Part shown: positions 38,982-39,721 of the stretch, piece after piece
Numbering within the stretch: the stretch's first letter is position 1
Layout of the letters: each line of letters opens with the position of its first letter
Assembly (NCBI GenBank): GCA_018269075.1
Contig: JAFDVJ010000086.1
Location: 1-39,721 of the forward strand
Origin: Acidobacteriota bacterium
GTDB taxonomy: Bacteria > Acidobacteriota > Blastocatellia > Pyrinomonadales > Pyrinomonadaceae
Direction of reading: 5' to 3'
DNA length: 39,721 nt
Notes under the pieces: model-generated
What the model was told of the DNA's origin: nothing
Seen by the model: only the letters and a program-made list of their open reading frames with translations
The model's database searches: none
Translations under genes and position numbers: made by a program

Positions 38982-39721
38982 AAACGGGGACGCTCGTTTT
39001 CTGGAGAATTTCCTGTAAAAGCTGTTCGGCTTCGCGCGTCTTGTGTTTTAAGTTGGTCGCGCGCGAGTTGACGATGATGCGGTGCGCGAAGACGGGCAGC
39101 ACCAGTTTTTTGATATCGTCGGCGATGCAGTAGTCGCGGCCCTCGACGAACGCGAGCGCCTGCGCCGAGCGAAAGAGCGCGAGCGTGCCGCGCGGGCTGA
39201 TGCCGAGCTCGATCGTTTCGGTTTCGCGCGTCTGCTCGACGATGTTCAGCAGATAATCGACGAGCGCGTCAGCGACGCGCACTTCGGACGTCAGCCGCTG
39301 CAGCTCCAGCACGTCGCGCTCGCTCATCACGGCGCGGACGAAGTCGAGCGGGTTTTCGCGCTCGCGGTCGCGCAGGATGCTGCGCTCGTCGGCCTTGCCC
39401 GGATAGCCGACGTGGAGCCGGAGCATAAACCGGTCGAGCTGCGATTCGGGCAGCGGATAAGTGCCGTGATGCTCGGCCGGATTCTGCGTCGCGATCACCA
39501 TAAACGGAACCGGCAGCGAGCGCGAGACGCCCTCGATCGTGACCTGTTCCTCGGCCATCGCCTCGAGCAGCGCCGACTGCGTTTTGGGCGTCGCGCGGTT
39601 GATTTCGTCGGCAAGGACGATGTTGGCGAACATCGGGCCGCGCTGGAACTCGAACGCCTTGCGGCCGTCGGCCCCTTCGAGCACGACGTTGGTGCCGATC
39701 AGGTCGGCGGGCATCAGGTCG
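38980..39721 (-). CDS. MoxR-family AAA+ ATPase (C-terminal part, cut by the window edge)
   Basis: 246 codons visible; the frame continues beyond base 39721, so the start and Walker A are missing. The visible part has the family's LMPADLIGTNV entry, the Walker B LADEINRATPKTQSALLEAM, ATQNPAEHHGTYPLPESQLDRF (sensor 1 region), and the C-terminal lid ISPRGTLALFRSAQALAF with ADDIKKLVLPVFAHRI. MoxR ATPases usually have about 310-330 residues, so about 80 are missing. It is followed by the DUF58 gene, its usual partner, with a heptamer palindrome in between. Confidence 0.92.
   Translation of the reverse strand, partial: DLMPADLIGTNVVLEGADGRKAFEFQRGPMFANIVLADEINRATPKTQSALLEAMAEEQVTIEGVSRSLPVPFMVIATQNPAEHHGTYPLPESQLDRFMLRLHVGYPGKADERSILRDRERENPLDFVRAVMSERDVLELQRLTSEVRVADALVDYLLNIVEQTRETETIELGISPRGTLALFRSAQALAFVEGRDYCIADDIKKLVLPVFAHRIIVNSRATNLKHKTREAEQLLQEILQKTSVPV

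Overview
The window looks like a chromosomal segment from an Acidobacteriota bacterium, most likely in or near the Blastocatellia/Pyrinomonadales. The evidence is GC-rich coding sequence, two von Willebrand A proteins of the 'VWFA-related acidobacterial' type, two Hanks-type Ser/Thr kinases, a duplicated FDEF/VDGGYRE-type secreted protein, two ECF sigma/zinc-finger anti-sigma pairs and two proteins with DUF4097-like regions. No plasmid, phage or secretion-island hallmark is visible. The taxonomic call is inference from gene families only.

Layout, left to right. 0.2-1.9 kb: a four-repeat zinc-ribbon protein. 2.1-3.8 kb: a nicotinamide riboside salvage pair (pnuC, nadR without its repressor domain) ending in a long palindrome. 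4.3-6.9 kb: two membrane-anchored TPR proteins on the minus strand. 7.1-9.0 kb: an ECF sigma factor with a sigma-E-like promoter of its own, then its anti-sigma factor. 9.1-10.3 kb: a cytoplasmic CrtC/AttH lipocalin-like protein. 10.5-14.9 kb (minus): a zinc-ribbon/DUF5763-like protein, a membrane Ser/Thr kinase and an exported TPR protein. 15.3-16.3 kb: a VWA protein. 16.8 kb: tRNA-Arg(ACG) with its own promoter and terminator. 17.1-25.0 kb: a PBP4-type D,D-carboxypeptidase convergent with a 1993-residue alpha-2-macroglobulin that keeps its thioester motif. 25.6-34.2 kb (minus): a tightly packed run of a Ser/Thr kinase with a greatly enlarged activation segment, a DUF4097/VWA protein, a DUF4919-like protein, an FDEF-duplication protein, xseA, a DUF2939-like protein and xseB. 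34.4-37.1 kb (minus): ECF sigma, anti-sigma and DUF4097 protein. 37.4-39.7 kb (minus): MoxR ATPase (cut by the window edge) and a DUF58 protein.

The most unusual feature is between the genes. Almost every 3' end carries a structured repeat that begins within about 0-8 bases of the stop codon. Several unrelated sequence families occupy this same position. Some are inverted arrays of heptanucleotides (GTGGAGA, ATTTCGG, AGTCTTG/A; a fourth, GACGAAC, lies before a start codon). Others are REP-like hairpins with a GGAG head, one pair of which brackets a 53-bp tandem repeat, and one is a 237-bp palindrome starting inside nadR. Two further copies of a roughly 270-290-bp element with terminal inverted repeats (MITE-like) lie in opposite orientation 8.9 kb apart, and one sits in the loop of a heptanucleotide palindrome. 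I regard this layer of stop-codon-abutting, heptamer-armed palindromes as the best candidate for something undescribed here.

Functionally, most genes concern the envelope and signalling: kinases with membrane domains, VWA proteins, MoxR/DUF58, A2M plus PBP4, and sigma/anti-sigma pairs. Housekeeping functions (NAD salvage, exonuclease VII, tRNA-Arg) are interspersed.
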